Source: Spodoptera frugiperda (taxonomy: Eukaryota > Arthropoda > Insecta > Lepidoptera > Noctuidae). Taken from it: DNA of 64,000 bases. Shown here one piece after another: positions 1 through 10,944 of the stretch. The DNA is taken from NCBI RefSeq assembly GCF_023101765.2, contig NC_064216.1:11535545-11599544 (forward strand), given 5' to 3'. How positions within the stretch are numbered: position 1 is the first letter of the stretch; each line of letters begins with the position of its first letter. The notes beneath the pieces were generated by a model. The model was not told where the DNA came from. It searched no databases and worked only from the letters and a program-made list of their open reading frames with translations. Position numbers and translations under genes: made by a program.

Positions 1-125
1 GTTTGTGTGATCGACAAAATGTTATTTCGGGTCTGGGTGTCATGTGTATGTGAACTTGTTGTTGTTGTTTGCAAACGCACTCACGACACAGGAGAAAATC
101 CTAATATGGGGCAACGTTTAAAAAA
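1..125 (+). mobile_element. SINE family A, 5'-truncated by window edge
   Basis: The body of a tRNA-derived SINE, from the post-head segment 'tgtgatcgacaaaatg' to the tail 'gagaaaatcctaatatgggg' followed by an A-rich run. It aligns by eye with the full copy at 23163-23356. The tRNA-like head lies outside the window or is lost. The short open frame across it is read-through of the repeat and not a gene. Confidence 0.75.
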
Positions 126-555
126 AGACAGTGGAGTCTTCATAATAAGGTCCAGTTTTTACCCTTCATCTAGGGAACTCCAAAAACGTACCTATTTCTG
201 TTCGTAGGCACTTAATTAGTGAGATGAGTCCGGTCTGATATTTCAGTAATTTAGATCCTCGTTAGCAGATTAGTTACGGACTTACGGACGTATTTTTCGT
301 GTTATACCTAATATTTTTGGCCATTATTTTTTACGAAATGTTTTCTTTTTTTTTGATGTACTTACTAACTAAGCTTTAGGTATTAAGTAATTTTGATTAA
401 TTACTTTCCTGTTGTTCAGGGCATCTAAGTCGATTAGCGATATATTTCTTGCTAAAACTGACATAAATAAACCGGTATTGTTTGTACGTCAGTAGCTATG
501 AGACAGATAAGTTTACTCCTTTTTTTATTTATATAACAACTAATAGCTTCGCATG
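126..555. other. Unassigned AT-rich noncoding
   Basis: No repeat or gene recognised. A strong-looking acceptor (pyrimidine run then cag at 415-417) is followed by a 24-codon open phase, but nothing identifies it as an exon. Confidence 0.4.
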
Positions 556-728
556 GGGGCAATGGTGATATATTATGTATGTATTATACATACTATAATA
601 CGTTCCTTTTGAATCACTCTATCTATTAAAAAATGCATCAAAATCCGTTGCGTAATTTTAAAGATTTAAGCATACAAAGGGACATAGGGACGGAGAAAGC
701 GACTTTGTTTTATACTATGTAGTGATAC
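556..728 (+). repeat. Family F dispersed tail repeat
   Basis: Matches 56528-56700 over the blocks 'gcaatggtg', 'gaatcactctatctat', 'aaaatccgttgcgta' and 'ttttatactatgtagtgat'. Two copies in one window show it is dispersed. The layout resembles the 3' tail of a lepidopteran non-LTR retroposon; class not proven. Expanded here by a short 'gtatgtattatacatac' palindromic insert. Confidence 0.7.
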
Positions 729-1620
729 ATGATCATCAATGTGATTTGAATTTTACAGCATAAGCAAAAACACGGCGCAGCAACACGGTAATCGAATCAC
801 AGACAACGCTTATCGATCTTAAGAGCAAAACAACATCAGAATGCAATAAAGAACATTATAAATATTACGCAAAGATTAATCATGTAACAAAACAGACAGG
901 CCAAGTTATGTATTATACCTAATTAAGTAAGATCCATCATCTCATGACGTTTTAATATTAATCTTTTATATTTACACTGCAAACAGATGTGCCGGACAGC
1001 TTTCATGTCCGCTCACTACAAGCTTTTCCGTGCGACTGACTTTTTCCGACTAGATGCGGGTTTATTTGATTAGGAGCGAAGGGATTCGAAATTTGAATAA
1101 AGGTTTTTTTTTTAAGTAGGTGATATTGGTTTAGTTGTTAGCTGCCTTTGAAGGCAGGGGCTGGTTTCGGGTGTATGTATGTAGATTTGTTTTTGGTTGG
1201 CTTTCTGTTTGAGTGAAGTACAGAAATATGTTTGTATATTTCTTTGTCTTAGTTAAAGTTTAGACTAATGCATAGGATTTTAATTCTCATATAGGTACTC
1301 ATAAGTTTTTAGATTTTTGTAATCAAGAAAGGTGCTTCGATGACGTCCTCTGAGAAAAATACTCTATTAGATTTTGACATAAACTTAAATTGTGCCCAGC
1401 CCCGATCATGTCGAAAGTTCCAAATGAATTGCTGTATACATTACAAAATCTCATTTTAATAAACCGCAAACCGCAGAATAAATTATTCTAAACACAACCA
1501 AATACTAGGAACTCCTCCCAAATACATTCAAAATTAAATACATAAAGTTCATACCTGAACCCAGGTCTCATAGAAAGTGCAAGAGCTGATAATTACAACA
1601 CAAATAAACGGCGACATTTC
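729..1620. other. Unassigned noncoding
   Basis: Mostly unique AT-rich sequence with no coding frame of note. A small palindrome (ctgcctt/aaggcag) lies near 1141-1156. Nothing else recognised. Confidence 0.4.
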
Positions 1621-1773
1621 GCGTCCTAATGTTTCGCAACAGCGCGCGGGCGACGGGCGCGGGGCGATAAAGTGACGCTGCGGCTCGCACTTGACACCTT
1701 TATTTCTGCACGCAAATATCTAGGGGCCATAGAGTATTTAACACGTTTGTTTTTTGGCAGATGCGACAATAAG
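1621..1773 (+). promoter_or_regulatory. GC/CpG-rich island ending in splice donor; candidate first exon
   Basis: A sharp GC-rich patch (1621-1700, many CG dinucleotides including runs of gcgcgcgggcg) sits in otherwise AT-rich DNA, is not repeated elsewhere in the window, and is followed by a good donor, aag|gtaggt, with the exon end at 1773. A pyrimidine-rich acceptor ending in cag at 1760 would alternatively define a 13-nt exon. Promoter or noncoding first exon is inference; no TATA box or start codon decides it. Confidence 0.3.
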
Positions 1774-2380
1774 GTAGGTTTGTATTGTGCCTTGTTTTAT
1801 TTATTATTGACTTGTTATTAAAATGAACTGTTATTGATTTCAGTAAATAGATGCCGTAAATTCTTCTGAAGATAATGTTATCTCGGTACGGTTGAACATT
1901 GTCTTTCTTTAATTCTTGCTTATCAGAAAGTCATGGCATTTATACATACAGACACCAGACACTCTTGAAACAGGTCGATGTAGAATATTCCATCATTTTG
2001 TATTGTGAGTCTGTACATTGCCGCCTATTCATATCATCACACATCTCATTTTTCGCGTATCACTCGACTAGACGTAATAACAATAATAGGTACAAATATG
2101 TCCAAAAGCAAAGTGTGAATAAATTCTTTAATAAAAACATTTTGACAGTATTCTGCCTACTCAGACCAGAGCTAACTGATCTATGAAGAGTATTGCTCTA
2201 ATACTGAGAAAGATGTCTGACATCAGTTAGTAAGAATCTGTGACATAAGTGAGGCGCGGATTGTATGATAGTATATTTATCTATCAACTGTATTATATTG
2301 GCACTTGTCTCCCTTGAACCCTTGCGTCATGTTGATATAATCATTTCTTAGTAACTTTTAGTTTAATAAAAGACTAGGAG
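1774..2380. other. Unassigned noncoding
   Basis: A 95-codon open frame at 1899-2186 has no recognisable motif and composition like its surroundings; I treat it as chance. No repeat copy recognised. Confidence 0.4.
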
Positions 2381-2530
2381 CTGCGGACTGCCTAGCAGGT
2401 TACCGGGGTTCCGGCTCGAAAAGCAGGAGTAGGAATGGGGTGGTTTTTAGTCAGTAAGAGTATGATACTCTCTTTCGCCTCGCTTAAGGCGAGAGAGTCA
2501 TTAGACGATTTTTTCCCTCTTAAAACTTTA
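2381..2530 (+). repeat. Family D dispersed repeat
   Basis: Contains the family signature blocks in order: 'gctgcggactgcctag', 'ggctcgaaaagcaggagtag', 'ttttagtcagtaagag', 'ttaaggcgagagagtcatt' and a 'cccttaaaa' end. At least ten other copies are in the window. No tRNA head or terminal inverted repeat is evident, so its class is unknown. Confidence 0.8.
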
Positions 2531-3221
2531 ATAGACGACTAGGTTTGCTATTGTTTTCATTCACATGTTTTGTTTGTGAATGCAAGTGTGTTTGTATTCA
2601 TTATAGGCATGAATGATTGTCTGAAAACTTCTAAACGGCTAGACTTAGTTTTACGATTTTGACCATTTTTTGCGATTGTGCAGAATATCTGCTTAATACA
2701 CTGCTGTGCCCGTAATTCTAAATTCATATCGAGTCTGTTGCTCTCGCTCCCTGATTTGTAAGATTTTGATATATAGTTTTATCATACCAATTAACACCAT
2801 ACAGCGACAAGTAACTATGTGCATTATAAACATACTGCATAATAAAGGTGCTAACACCTAACTTATATAGTACACAATCAATTATAATTTACAACAAACA
2901 TAATTTAAATCTTATAAGACAATGTGTCGCTGTGATAGCCTATAATTATACTGTTTACGTTAACAATTTGACCCGAGAATGCAATTATATGGATCGTATC
3001 GCATTCCTGAGTGTCAGACAGACTGGCTGACAAACAAGTTCTTTTTTATGCGAATATGTTTTATAAGGCTATCTATGATCTAAGGTACAGTGGACGCTTA
3101 GGTATTTTTGTTTTTTTATTGTTATTTTTAGTGGGAACTAAATCACACTTTGTTGTGGGATATGTTGGGTTTAGCTTTATTACAAGTTAAATCATTTCAA
3201 ACGAAAATAATGTTAGTATAC
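2531..3221. other. Unassigned AT-rich noncoding
   Basis: Unique-looking AT-rich DNA. A 60-codon frame at 2848-3030 is without motif and not called. Confidence 0.4.
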
Positions 3222-3400
3222 CGGATGCCCAATCTTCCCAATTCCCAGGTTCCCCAACAACCTTTAAATTCCTAACCCCCAAAAGGCCGACAACACCCCA
3301 ATAACGCCTCTGGTATTTCGGATGTCTGTAGGCGCCGATTGCTTACCATCAGGTGATCCGTCTGTTCATTTACCGACACAGAGAAAAAGGTAACTTTTTT
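3222..3400 (-). mobile_element. Family C (Metulj-like) SINE copy
   Basis: Reverse copy of a family with 'cggatcacctgatggtaagc' near the 5' end and a body reading 'ggcgttacaagtgcgttgcc', 'tttaagggttgttggggaat'. Other copies lie at 9757-10040, 46437-46640, 52606-52815 and 55725-56005. The name Metulj is from memory of lepidopteran SINEs. A G10 homopolymer follows at about 3410. Confidence 0.75.
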
Positions 3401-3769
3401 ACAAGCCGGGGGGGGGGACGTTGTTTTTTTTTGTAACACCACCATAATTATTTACCTACATATATGTTTGTGAAGAAATACCAAAGATATCTTAAACATC
3501 AACGTCCCAAAGTTATTCCCACATGATTCATTATGTTTAAAGCCTAATTAAAACATTATCAACACAATTACAAGCACAAGTAACCGTGAGTCCTCATTCA
3601 AATCACACGCTTCTTTCATCCCGATTACATTTGCAAGAAAGAGATATCACTATTCGAAACTTGAGAGCCTTCCAAACTAAAGATAGAGACAGAAGGTCAA
3701 TGCGATAGGACAAACAAGATTCTTTCATGGAAGATTGAAGACTAACAGTAATTATTTTATTTCTATAGG

Positions 3770-4032
3770 CAAGAGTTACACATTATAGCACATAATGCCG
3801 CTACACAATGTACACCCACTTTTCACCATTTGTGTTATAAGTCCCATGTAATAGTGGGTGAGTCTATTGCCATATACTGGGCACAATCCCAGACTTCGTG
3901 CTACCACTGAAAAAAATTCGAAAATCCGACAAAGTCCAGTAATACTTTGCCCGACCCGGGAATCGGACCCGATACCCCTTGTGCGGCAGTCGCACTTGTG
4001 ACTACTCGACCAACGAGGCGGTTGGTTACGTA
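3770..4032 (-). mobile_element. SINE family B, near full length
   Basis: Reverse orientation. The tRNA-like B box reads (minus strand) 'gggtccgattcccgggtcgg'; next come 'gcaaagtattactgg', 'cgaattttt', 'gcacgaagtctgggattgtg', the block 'ccactattacatgggactta' and the end 'gcggcattatgtgc'. Four or more other copies in the window. The overlapping open frames of 77 and 104 codons are repeat read-through. Confidence 0.8.
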
Positions 4033-4582
4033 ATATTCTAATAATCCATCCAAACCATTCCACCTGAAAATTTGACGTTGCAAGTGGCATTCAATTTTGG
4101 CAGGAAATATAACAATAGATTCTGTTGTATGCAACAGATAATGAAAAATAATTGATTTAACTATTTGAGATTCTAGTTCATTTTTAGACAGATAATTCCT
4201 GTATTAGGAAATCCTGCTCTCTTCGTAACAACATATACAATCAAAGCAAACAAGACATAAATTAATAACATAGACATTTTCTTTAATAAATATTTTTACA
4301 AAAATTTAGCCTTCTGAACTTCCAAACCAATATGGCTATGTACCACTCACCACTCGAAAGCGCAGGCGCATTGGCCCAGTGCAGCGACCGCTAATGAATG
4401 CGTTCCTTGTCCGTCTGTCTGTCCGTTTGATAGATACCACTCGCTTTCTGTGCCCCTGTTCTGATATCCGACTTATATTTCCGTGTGAATATTGTATGCG
4501 ATGGCTTTGGTTGGGTTTTTGAAGACATTTTGAAAACAATTTATAGGTCTTAATCCTCGAACCAGGCACTTTTCAACAGTTA
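4033..4582. other. Unassigned noncoding, CpG-containing patch
   Basis: Mostly AT-rich; 4335-4460 is richer in CG and appears unique in the window. No exon or repeat recognised. Confidence 0.35.
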
Positions 4583-4586
4583 TTAA

Positions 4587-4672
4587 GGCAGTCAAAGCTG
4601 CCAATAGAAAACTGCTGAAGGCAAATCCTCCGCTAACGTCGGTCACCGGTGACCACCAGGGCGTTCAAAGTG
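4587..4672 (-). mobile_element. TTAA-flanked short MITE (copy 1)
   Basis: An 86-bp unit bounded by TTAA at 4583-4586 and 4673-4676. Termini 'ggcagtcaaag' and (reverse) 'cactttgaacgccc' are imperfect inverted repeats. Inside is a perfect 14-bp palindrome ggtcaccggtgacc at 4641-4654. Related copies at 13629-13709 and 41388-41471. TTAA duplication suggests mobilisation by a piggyBac-like or other TTAA-specific transposase (inference). Confidence 0.75.
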
Positions 4673-4794
4673 TTAAGTATAATGGACGAGTCCCTATTAG
4701 GCATAATAAAAAATTTCGTATTACTAAAACACTACACTACTCAGTAGTAGAAAAAGACCCAACAACATATTTTCCTTACCTAGGAAATCTAATA

Positions 4795-4965
4795 TGACAT
4801 CCCATTTTAACCACCTTCAAAAAATATGAGGTTCTCAGTTTGACCTGTATGAATATGTTTGTGCGCGATTATCTCGCGTTTGGCTGAACCGATTTTGATG
4901 TGGTTTTCAGCATAGTATTTTTCAGATATAGGAGAAGGTTTTAGGGATATTACCTAACTGAAATT
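4795..4965 (+). repeat. Dispersed 'ttttaaccnncttcaaaaa' repeat
   Basis: Begins 'cattttaaccaccttcaaaa', then 'gaggttctcagtttgac', 'ctgaaccgattttgatgtgg'. The opening block recurs at about 8980, 14393 and 55068. A common lepidopteran repeat head; class uncertain. Confidence 0.55.
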
Positions 4966-6902
4966 ATGGAGGTGGTGAAGAAAACTGAAAGCATTTCACT
5001 TAGAAAAAACACTAATCATGTATGCGCCAACACGAACAAAAAGGCAGTCGAATAATTGCAAGGCCATATAACCCAAAATTTCTTGTTTTATAGACACGTT
5101 GTCAGCAATACCCAAATTATCTATAATCTTAATTACCTTAACGAATGTTCACCTGGGGGTAGGCAGAGATAAAAATAGCAACGCTTCGTTCCAATTAACA
5201 TTTATTTGCTGAAATAACCGTTTTGCAGTAACTGTTAAAAATAACTAGTTTTTGGATAGTGTAATTAAAACTGTTTTGTTGTTTCGGTTTAATATATTTT
5301 TTTAGAACGTATTTTTAATTGATTTCGTTTATACTTACTTTTTTATTTATTCTGATAATTTTGTATAATGAAACGCATATATGAAGGCAGTATTTATTTT
5401 CACTATTGATTCAAATTTAGACTAATAATATACCTACATGAATTGAAATTAAACTATAAAATTTCGGGTATCATAAAAAATATTTATATAACTATCGTAG
5501 AATATCTCGTTTGTTTGCTCCCATGTGTATGACAATATCTAATATAAGTTTAATAATAATATGTAAAACTAAAATTGGTTTTACTATTCAATAGTGCTTA
5601 TAGTCATCAATCTACGCGTAAGGATTACAAATTAAATTACTGATACTTATAAACAACAAAAAACTTAAGTATATAACCTTGTATTTTTTTTTTAATCGCT
5701 TCTCCTAAAGGAGGTTTATAACCCCCGGTTACTTCAAGGCCACATTCAACAGTCATACTCGAAAATTTTACAATATTAAACTTAACAATGTAAAATGACC
5801 TCTATTTTGACGTAGTAAAGGTGTGTTTTACATTTTCTGGAATTTTAACGGTTTTTTTGTTTCGAATTTCGCACACGGAAACATGGAATGATAACACCGG
5901 GCTAGTGATGTGTATGTGTGCGTTACTGATTTTATCGATACCAGTTTTTTTTTAGTGTAACAAGTAACCAGTATGTAATGTTTTTTTTTTTATATTTGAA
6001 AGTGTTATTTAGAAGATTAAAGATAAATGTTAAGAAATGAAGAAAGACTGTCCGACGTTGTTACTGAACTGGACCTATTTGGTGCATCTGTGGGACACAT
6101 AATGTAAACATTTTTTTGTATATTATTTCTTTTCTCTTTTGTACATCTGGTTCTTTTTTATTATTGTTATGTTGTGTTTTGCAGCCTAAGCCAAATAAAC
6201 TTATTTTCTTTCAAAAGATCGTAGTTTAAATGTCAGATTTGTTTAGTCGATAATGTTTAGGTTATTGTTGTAAGTATGTATGCGGGCTGTTTTCTCTTCA
6301 CTGATGATAATGGACAGTAGCAAACTAGTTATTTAGCGTAACAATGCTTGGCAAGATTTGTGTCAAGGATTATACTTTTTTATGATTATAGCTGTACTTT
6401 GATATCTGATTTATTGCGTTATAGACTAAAGATTATATTCTAAGCTTAATATCTTAAAAGTCACTAGCATAACACATGACATATGACATACATACAAATA
6501 ATCCTGTAATAATTACAACATATTCACTCTGCTAAATTACAAATTGACAAGATAACCTCCAAAAGTTTATCGATAAAAATACACTTAAATATCGACAAGC
6601 TCCTTCACTAGAGCTCGATAAACACGTTAGTGTTGTTGACTTGTCGACAGGTGGAAACATGCAGGACATAGTTCTTGCGTTTCCGTAAGTAAACAGACAA
6701 AAAGATTAACGTTTTTGTATATAGAGATCTCGTTTGTCAACTAATGTTTGCACACTTATGGCGAGAGATCTTGAGTTTTTGTATGTGACTACTTTTATAG
6801 GCTTAGTAGTCTTGATACTTGTGTCAAAGCGTGTCTATTTATCTAGTCAAAATGCCTGTGACTAGTTAGAAGTAGAATATTTATTATCTTAAATATCTTT
6901 TT
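4966..6902. other. Long unassigned AT-rich noncoding
   Basis: No open frame or repeat with internal copies. Near 6170-6195 'tgttttgcagcctaagccaa' precedes 'ataaac', resembling either an acceptor or a retroposon 3' end; undecided. Confidence 0.35.
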
Positions 6903-7045
6903 TTTGAGGGAGGAAAATCATCCAATGCCTTCTCTCGCTCAGGGTGTGTTGAGAGGGAGTGTCAGACTCATCCTGATTAAAAACCTCCCCGTTCCTATGC
7001 CTGCTTTTCGAGCCGGAGCCCCGGTAAACCATTTAAGCAGTCGTA
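6903..7045 (-). repeat. Family D dispersed repeat
   Basis: Reverse copy: 'ggaaaatcatccaatgcctt', 'ctcgctcag', 'gggagtgtcagactcatc', 'cctgcttttcgagccggagc'. Ends near 'gcagtcgtagggttct'. Confidence 0.75.
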
Positions 7046-7497
7046 GGGTTCTAAATAACTTGATATTTAGTTGACAAACTTGATAGAAGTAGAGGAATAT
7101 CTTTTTAAATAACACAGTGTAAAATTCATAATATTTTTAGTTAAAACAAATGACATACTGTACTGTACTTACTGTATTGTGCATATCTATGTAATTTATT
7201 AGAATTAGAATGGCGAGAATAGTGTAACGGTGTATGACATTTAAAGTATCAAGATAAATTCGTCCATATTCTGGTTCTTTGCTCAAAAACTGCTGCACAA
7301 TAAACGAGCAACTATTTGTACAATGTAAATGTATTGAGATTTGCATGTTTTTTGTAGATAAGTATATAAATGTTTAAAAGAGCAATAACATACTTATTTG
7401 GTTATTTGCATTCGGTTTTTTACTGTACCAAAGGTCACAAAAATATAAGAAAAATAAGATCAGGTCAAACTTAAAACTGTAAAATTATATGTTTATG

Positions 7498-7690
7498 AGG
7501 TTACCGAAGGCCTAATTACCTAATCTTCCTAATTCCTAATTCCCGCCTTGGACGAGGCGACAGGGAGTGTCAAACTCTTACTAAGTAAAATTCGCCTGTG
7601 GCCGTTCCTACGGGCGTGCCATTCGAGGTGGCAGTGATTGCTTACTCATCAGGCAGATCCGTCCTGCTGGGCTTTATCCGACATCTAAAA
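7498..7690 (-). mobile_element. Mosaic of family C SINE and family D repeat
   Basis: The left part ('ttaccgaaggcctaattacc', 'aatcttcctaattcc') and right part ('gattgcttactcatcaggca', 'gatccgtc') belong to a family C SINE, while the middle ('cgccttggacgaggcgac', 'gggagtgtcaaactcttact') is family D in reverse. Either a recombinant retroposon or a subfamily that captured D sequence. Confidence 0.6.
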
Positions 7691-8166
7691 TGAAACATAT
7701 AAGCTGACGTTTATAGTTTATAGGACTTTAAAAAAGGGACGAAAACTAGGTCTGCTATTTATGACTTCTCTGCAACATCAAAATAATTAATGTTGCAATA
7801 GAGAAAGCCATTTATATGCAATCAAACATTTCTTTGAACCCATCGTACATGTCTGGTGCTCATCAAACATCCATTCTGCCGATACCCCTAATGACGAGGT
7901 TATCACTTCGGCGCGCCCCTTTATCGCCACTTGGGCACTGTGCCAAATTCCGGTTTTTGTAGATCGTGCTCTTAAGCTCTCTGAATGTTTTTCCAAAAAG
8001 AAAATTACAAGTGGCATCCTCGAAATGTTGAAAACAAGTTAGCTATATTTATGGCTATTCTGTAACAATTTTATTATGTTTGTTTTTTGTTTTCTTGTGT
8101 TGTGTTGTGTAGGCATCAGTGTATGTTTTTGCTACTTATGTGTATTGCTTGCAAATCTTACTATAA
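7691..8166. other. Unassigned noncoding
   Basis: A 76-codon minus frame at 7787-8017 has no recognisable motif. No repeats recognised. Confidence 0.35.
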
Positions 8167-8374
8167 GGGTGCTTTTCCATGAGAGATGTGCTATGCTACG
8201 TTGCTGTGGATGCGTTTGGCTTCAACCAATCATATTCATTGGTACACATAGCTTAGCACTAGTGGAAATGGACTCAGCTAAGCTATGTTTTATATACGAG
8301 CTGTGCATCTTCCTCGCACAGCTTCACAGCTTAGCTATTACATGTTCGTAGCACATCTCTGGTGGAAAAGCACC
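8167..8374. mobile_element. Fold-back MITE ('gggtgcttttcc' family), most complete copy
   Basis: Long inverted ends: left 'gggtgcttttccatgagaga' continuing 'tgtgctatgctacg', right (reverse) 'ggtgcttttccaccagagat' continuing 'gtgctacga'. The internal part has smaller palindromes around 'cacatagcttagcac' and 'gcacagcttcacagctta'. Related copies at 25229-25380, 33553-33713 and 51126-51414. No transposase; a nonautonomous DNA element. Target duplication unclear (TA or ATA possible). Confidence 0.8.
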
Positions 8375-9060
8375 ATAATATTTACAATTCTATCTAAAAT
8401 AGAAAATGTATTGTCATTATAACCATCTCAGAAATTGAGCTAATCCAATATCACTCTTTTAATGCTTCGGGAATGAGAATAACAATCACATTATACATTT
8501 TAGCGACAGAACTGCATTGTATACTTTTCAACTTCGAATTAATTTTGAATCTCTATTATGATCTACATATTTAACCTCATCAAAAATCAAGCAGCAGTTT
8601 TACTCTTGAGTAGTGAGAAACAATTTGTCCCACAAAATTACGAAGATACAACAAAAAAAAAACATTGTAACTTAGTACCTCCTATTGTGTGGTCCACAAA
8701 CCGTCCCGGATGTGTGCCGGAATTACCGTCAGGTGGTCAATAAACCGGTGTTGTCGTCACGGATTACCGGATCAAAAAACGTAAAGCTCTAAACCTTAGG
8801 AGTTCCGTCCTTTAAGAAAGGACTCAGAAACCGGTACCGTTGTAAAACCCATAGATTATGGGATTACTTCGTGTTGATATCCCTATTGTGAATGGAAATT
8901 AATTTGTTTTTAAAATACTGTTTTGTTTGGTGAGTTAGTGAGTTGGTGAGTTGTTAGGTAGGTAAGTGATATTGTGATTCCATTTTTAATCGGCTTCGAA
9001 GTAAAAGGGAGTTCTCAATTTGATTGAGAAATTGTAAACATGTATTTTTTTTTAAAGAGG
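8375..9060. other. Unassigned noncoding with minor repeats
   Basis: Contains a degenerate 'gtgagttg' tandem run near 8930-8965 and a 'tttttaatcggcttcgaagt' block at about 8982 that matches the head of the repeat at 4795. The 8690-8850 stretch is richer in CG and has a gtccttt/aaaggac hairpin; origin unknown. Confidence 0.35.
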
Positions 9061-9222
9061 GACGATTGGAGTTTCTTACTCGTTCTTCACACTTTGGAAC
9101 GAGCGCTTAGCTTCACTGACGTACAACATACTGACAGAATATTATTTGTTGACATTTCAAAAATACCTATTTATGGTTTAATTGGAATATATGATTTGAT
9201 TTTGACTTTGACTTTGATTGGT
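9061..9222 (-). mobile_element. Family J short retroposon
   Basis: Reverse copy of the unit seen complete at 57095-57266: on the minus strand 'tcaaagtcaaagtcaaaatc', 'ttaaaccataaatagg', 'cagtgaagctaagcgctcgt', 'tccaaagtgtgaagaacgag'. The overlapping 88-codon frame is read-through. Confidence 0.65.
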
Positions 9223-9756
9223 TTTTTTTACTGTATGCATCTGTTTCTTGATGCACTTATTAAGTTGGGATCTTATAAACGTGGTATATTTATCTTAGGT
9301 AAGTAGTTACTTAGGTACGTCTTCTTTATATGCCCTATGTCCTATACTACAGCAATCAAAGAATACTGATTAAATACGATATTAAACTTGAAAGTTTATG
9401 TAGAAATTAATCAAAATAGAAACGTGTTGAGAAAGAGAGTAATCCTAAAAATACTGAATTTTAATTTAGAATTTCATTAAAGTAAATATTTGGGTTGGTA
9501 GCTACTTGACTTTTTAATAAAGGCACGAGGGCAATAAGGGCTTTGAGAATACACTTCAGAGGTACTGACAATTACCTTCCTTTTTTGTAAGCTGGTTAAA
9601 AACATCTTTACTTGAACACATTTTCGTCTATATCATTCAAAGTATTGATGACAAAGGTTTTTACCGCTGGAGATATTTTTAGTCGGCTTTTTCTTAGCTA
9701 TGTAGGTACCATTTTTCTTTTTATAACACTGTATTATATTGTTTACTTTTTAAATT
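9223..9756. other. Unassigned AT-rich noncoding
   Basis: No gene or repeat recognised apart from a short 'atatttttagtcggcttttt' block at about 9674. Confidence 0.35.
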
Positions 9757-10040
9757 AAGTGTGGAAGAGCCATGCTTCGGAACGAATCGGCCGGCTCGAC
9801 CGGAGTGATACCACGGCCTCACACAAAACCAACGTGAAACAACGCTTGCGTTGTGTGAGTGAGGTTACCGGAGTTCCCAATCTTCCTAATCCCCGATTCC
9901 CCAACAACCTTTAAATTCCTAACCCCAAAAGGCCGGCAACGCACTTGTAACGCCTCTGGTGTTCCGGGTGTCCATGGGCGGCGGCGATAGCTTACCATCA
10001 AGTGATCCGTCTGGTCGTTTACCAGCTGATACTTTAAAGA
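9757..10040 (-). mobile_element. Family C SINE with 3' extension
   Basis: Reverse copy carrying both the SINE body ('aaggccggcaacgcacttgt', 'gcttaccatcaagtgatccg') and the extension 'gaagagccatgcttcggaac' ... 'gtgaaacaacgcttgcgttg' also seen at 55870-56005. Shows that the extension belongs to the element. Confidence 0.8.
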
Positions 10041-10529
10041 TAATAATAAGTTTTCAAGTACGTACATCAAAAAACTTCTGTAACTAGAACACAAAAATGC
10101 CGTTTTGTAACTTTACACCTTAATAATCACTTTATTTTTGTTATTGGAGGCTTACAAACTTATCTACACCATTGAATTAAAGAAAAATAAACTCTATCTA
10201 GTAGGAATTAAAGTGCATAACAAGTGCATAAGAAGTTTGTTTTGAAAATGTCACGCCTTAGAGAGCGCGGGAAGTGTAGTTTTTTATCTTTTTTTTTGTT
10301 TTTTTTTAATGGATCGGACTCACGCGCCGATTGCCACAGATTATGTTACAGTACAATTATTGTATCCGATGTCTTTGAGAAAGTGTTTTTTTTATTAGTT
10401 TTTAATTAAGTGTTTGTGTGTTTTATGTCTTGATTTTGAATCTTTCACACACATAAGTATTTATTGTTATAAAAACAATTAAAGTGTCTAAATGAAGTCC
10501 CACTAAAAGAAGGAAGCATTACTTGTTTC
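10041..10529. other. Unassigned noncoding
   Basis: AT-rich, with T-rich runs at 10280-10310. No element recognised. Confidence 0.35.
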
Positions 10530-10735
10530 TTAAAAAAAGCTTGTCCCACACTAGGATTTTCTCCTGTGTCGTGGGTGCGATTACAAACATACAAGTTTAC
10601 ATACGCATGGCACCAAAGCCAAAACAACAGTTTGAGGATCACACAAAGCGTTGCGGATGGCAGCGTACGGGAATCGAACCAGCTACACATTACGCGGCAG
10701 CCGGTTGCCCAACCACTAAGCCAACTGTGCAGTCA
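10530..10735 (-). mobile_element. SINE family A, near full length
   Basis: On the minus strand the tRNA-like head reads 'gactgcacagttggcttagt', 'ggttgggcaacc', then B box 'ggttcgattcccgtacgc', then 'tgtgtgatcctcaaac', 'tgttgttttggctttggtg' and the tail 'gagaaaatcctagtgtggga' with A-run. Overlapping frames of 72-92 codons on both strands are repeat-derived. Confidence 0.85.
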
Positions 10736-10944
10736 ATTGCCACAAGTTCTCAAAAATCACACAATTTTTACACCAATAAGATGACAAATAATATGTGTTG
10801 ACTGTAATGACTGTGTGTCTGCCCAAATCTCGTAAACGGCTAATCATGCTGCAAAGCAAATTCTGAAAACAAAGTCTAAAACCTACCTACAAAGATTTTT
10901 ACCTTTAACTACATGACACTGATGACTGTCTCGTTGGTCGTCCA

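Noticed and set aside
415..492. Splice acceptor with 24-codon open phase
   Set aside because: Acceptor looks good, but there is no donor of quality or homology; too weak to list as an exon.
1899..2186. 95-codon frame near the GC-rich island
   Set aside because: Tempting as a second exon, but its codon composition matches the AT-rich surroundings and no motif is visible.
3776..4134. Overlapping 77- and 104-codon minus-strand frames
   Set aside because: Both lie on a family B SINE copy in two different frames.
8076..8351. 91-codon frame with Cys-rich start
   Set aside because: Second half is the fold-back MITE; the first half is T/G-rich noncoding sequence.
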